From Sulfurospirillum sp. (GTDB taxonomy: Bacteria; Campylobacterota; Campylobacteria; Campylobacterales; QNZT01), in assembly GCA_003978455.1 (NCBI GenBank), contig QNZT01000037.1, positions 1 through 8,140 on the forward strand: a stretch of DNA of 8,140 nt. Direction: 5' to 3'. Below, piece after piece: positions 7,141 to 8,140 of the stretch. Every line of letters starts with the position of its first letter. Position 1 is the first letter of the stretch. The notes under the pieces are model-generated. The model was not told the DNA's origin, made no database searches, and was given only the letters and a program-made list of their open reading frames with translations. The translations under genes were made by a program, and so were the position numbers.

Positions 7141-7782
7141 TTATATTTGAAGAGTTTTTATCGCTTTGGCGTAGTCACCGCTGCCGTATACATAACTGCC
7201 CGCCACAACCACATCAACACCGGCATTTTTCAGTTCATGAATATTTTTGTCATTGACACCGCCATCCACTTCGATCAACGCGGAAGCATTTTTACGCAGG
7301 ATGAGATCCTTCAGACGCGCCGCTTTTTCGATCACGGAAGGGATAAACTTCTGCCCGCCGAAACCGGGATTGACACTCATCAAAAGCACCATATCGAGAT
7401 CGTTGATGATATACTCCAGATCTTCCGGACGGCTATGCGGATTGAGCACGATAGCAGGAGAGATACCCAGATCACGGATCTTCTGGATCAGCCGGTGCGG
7501 GTGCTTCTCCTCTTCCAGATGGAAGGAGATATACTTCGGACGCAAAGGTGCGAAGAGATCGACGAAAAAAGTGTTGTTTTCCACCATCAGATGCACATCC
7601 AGCGGTTTGGTCGCCGCTTCGGCGACACTCTTGACCACCACCGGACCGATAGTCAGATTTGGCACAAAATGCCCGTCCATCACATCTACATGAACGAGAT
7701 CACACCCCCCTTCACAAATCGCTTCAACCTCAGCCGCAAGCTTGCCGAAATCGGCAGAGAGGATACTCGGTGCTACCAACAT
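7141..7782 (-). CDS. rpe: Ribulose-phosphate 3-epimerase
   Basis: Interconverts ribulose 5-phosphate and xylulose 5-phosphate in the pentose phosphate pathway. The 213-residue (beta/alpha)8 barrel begins with the family N-terminus MLVAPSILSADFGKL. Metal ligands and catalytic acids are visible: H31 and D33 in HVDVMDGHFVPN, H64 in DVHLMVEN, and D173 in IEVDGGVND. The flexible loop MSVNPGFGGQKF (135-146) and phosphate-binding VAGSYVYG (193-200) are present. I chose the ATG at 7782-7780 because AAAAGGA lies 5 nt before it and the protein then starts like its family. An in-frame ATG at 7800 would add six residues (MIKRNT) encoded by the Shine-Dalgarno itself and has no site of its own. First gene of the rpe-trpF-dnaQ operon. 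Confidence 0.96.
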   Translation of the reverse strand: MLVAPSILSADFGKLAAEVEAICEGGCDLVHVDVMDGHFVPNLTIGPVVVKSVAEAATKPLDVHLMVENNTFFVDLFAPLRPKYISFHLEEEKHPHRLIQKIRDLGISPAIVLNPHSRPEDLEYIINDLDMVLLMSVNPGFGGQKFIPSVIEKAARLKDLILRKNASALIEVDGGVNDKNIHELKNAGVDVVVAGSYVYGSGDYAKAIKTLQI

Positions 7783-7787
7783 AGTGT

Positions 7788-7794
7788 TCCTTTT
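7788..7794 (-). promoter_or_regulatory. Ribosome binding site deciding the rpe start
   Basis: On the minus strand AAAAGGA is followed by 5 nt and then the ATG at 7782-7780. The upstream in-frame ATG at 7800 overlaps a small inverted repeat (TTTCAG 7801-7806 / CTGAAA 7815-7820) and has no purine-rich site in front, so initiation at 7782 is preferred. Confidence 0.6.
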
Positions 7795-7833
7795 GATCAT
7801 TTTCAGCCATTTTACTGAAAAAAAGGTAAAAGC

Positions 7834-7839
7834 ATTATC
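7834..7839 (-). promoter_or_regulatory. Candidate -10 box for the rpe-trpF-dnaQ operon
   Basis: Read on the minus strand the bases are GATAAT, about 50 bp before the rpe ATG. No convincing -35 box lies 16-18 bp upstream, where the inverted-repeat element at 7845-7964 begins. If this is the promoter, its upstream part would be inside the element. Weak evidence. Confidence 0.3.
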
Positions 7840-7844
7840 TGATT

Positions 7845-7964
7845 GAACCCTCCGAATAATTTACTTCTCTCAAACGGCTTCACGGTGGGTACCCCAAAAT
7901 TTCGGAGAAATTTTGACCCTTCCGTTGCAGATGTTGTTCGAGCAGCAAATTATTCAGAGAGTTT
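7845..7964. repeat. 120-bp imperfect inverted-repeat element, MITE-like, flanked by GATT
   Basis: The terminal arms GAACCCTCCGAATAATTT (7845-7862) and AAATTATTCAGAGAGTTT (7947-7964) are inverted copies matching at 15 of 18 positions, the inner nine perfectly. All three differences are transitions, and in minus-strand RNA two of them become G-U pairs. Pairing continues inward in patches: AACGG (7873-7877) with CCGTT (7922-7926), GGGT (7887-7890) with ACCC (7916-7919), and a perfect 9-bp stem CAAAATTTC (7895-7903) / GAAATTTTG (7907-7915). The bases directly outside the arms are GATT on both sides (7841-7844 and 7965-7968), as a 4-bp target duplication would leave. No protein is encoded inside. 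Either a miniature mobile element or a structured RNA/DNA site is possible. Confidence 0.55.
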
Positions 7965-8005
7965 GATTATTTAAAATTGACGCTTTTGAAACAAAATCTC
8001 ACAAG
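7965..8005. other. Short AT-rich spacer
   Basis: These 41 bp lie between the inverted-repeat element and the stop of the partial minus-strand frame. I see no further gene, terminator or promoter here. With 7801-8005 as a whole, the stretch upstream of rpe holds only the candidate -10, a 6-bp inverted repeat and the element. Confidence 0.5.
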
Positions 8006-8140
8006 CTACGCTACTGCCAACATATGCGACACTTTCCTGCGGATACTCTCAAAGAGTCCGTAGTGGGTGTTGTTGTGTCTTGCTGCGATGCTGTATCTGA
8101 GCATCTGTGTACTCCAGATGTGAAAGTGTGTCGCTTCACG
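8006..8140 (-). CDS. C-terminal end of an unidentified protein (partial, 5' end outside window)
   Basis: The minus-strand frame is open from the window edge to a TAG at 8008-8006, giving 44 residues. They are mixed and protein-like, rich in Arg, His and aromatic residues, including HFHIWSTQMLRYSIAARH and YGLFESIRRKVSHMLAVA. I do not recognise the family. A transposase C-terminus is one idea, given the inverted-repeat element just downstream, but no catalytic motif is visible. The plus strand is also open here in the codon-aligned frame from ATG 8024 to the edge, but without a ribosome binding site and with a Val/Cys-heavy product, so the minus strand is preferred. A few short inverted repeats (for example CATCTG/CAGATG near 8101-8120) fall inside the frame. 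Confidence 0.4.
   Translation of the reverse strand, partial: REATHFHIWSTQMLRYSIAARHNNTHYGLFESIRRKVSHMLAVA

Noticed and set aside
7111..7818. Long plus-strand open frame (235 codons) across rpe
   Set aside because: It is antisense to rpe, whose product has all family motifs; its own translation shows no recognisable domain and no ribosome binding site stands out.
7801..7820. TTTCAG/CTGAAA inverted repeat as a terminator
   Set aside because: The stem has only six pairs, and in the minus direction the T-run comes before it rather than after, so it does not fit an intrinsic terminator.
7887..7894. GGGTACCC palindrome as an operator site
   Set aside because: It is short and better explained as part of the pairing inside the 120-bp inverted-repeat element.
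8024..8140. Plus-strand open frame from ATG 8024 to the window edge
   Set aside because: No ribosome binding site, Val/Cys-rich product, and codon-aligned with the more protein-like minus-strand frame. Not fully excluded because the window ends here.
7877..8140. Direct repeat GCTTCACG at 7877-7884 and 8133-8140 as insertion-sequence ends
   Set aside because: Only eight bases match, with no extension seen on the left and the window ending on the right; chance is sufficient.

Overview
The window looks like part of the chromosome of a sulfur-oxidising member of the Campylobacterota (Sulfurovum/Sulfurimonas-like). This is inferred from an SQR-family sulfide-oxidising flavoprotein, the adjacency of rpe and dnaQ that I recall from Helicobacter and Campylobacter, AT-rich intergenic regions, and promoters with good -10 boxes but often poor -35 boxes. 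No rRNA, tRNA or CRISPR array was seen.

Layout, left to right. Plus strand: the 3' part of uvrB (nucleotide excision repair), then ppk1 (polyphosphate kinase) from a GTG start with its own likely promoter inside the end of uvrB. The ppk1 stop overlaps the start of a gamma-carbonic-anhydrase-like hexapeptide protein. A 124-bp AT-rich gap with two TATAAT boxes leads into an SQR-type flavoprotein. A perfect 10-bp hairpin separates this from a 59-residue His-rich, membrane-helix-like small protein with a strong ribosome binding site. A hairpin terminator closes this side.

Minus strand, read from the right: rpe (pentose phosphate/Calvin-type epimerase), trpF (tryptophan synthesis) and a dnaQ-type 3'-5' exonuclease are packed as one operon with a 1-nt gap and a 14-nt overlap. 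The operon ends at the terminator shared with the small-protein gene. Upstream of rpe is a 120-bp imperfect inverted repeat (7845-7964) flanked by the direct repeat GATT, which looks like a miniature inverted-repeat element. At the right edge is the 44-residue C-terminal end of an unidentified minus-strand reading frame.

Most genes here are housekeeping. The two least ordinary items are the SQR/small-protein pair, where the flavoprotein seems to lack the third redox cysteine at its usual place and has a possible membrane-associated partner, and the inverted-repeat element upstream of rpe.
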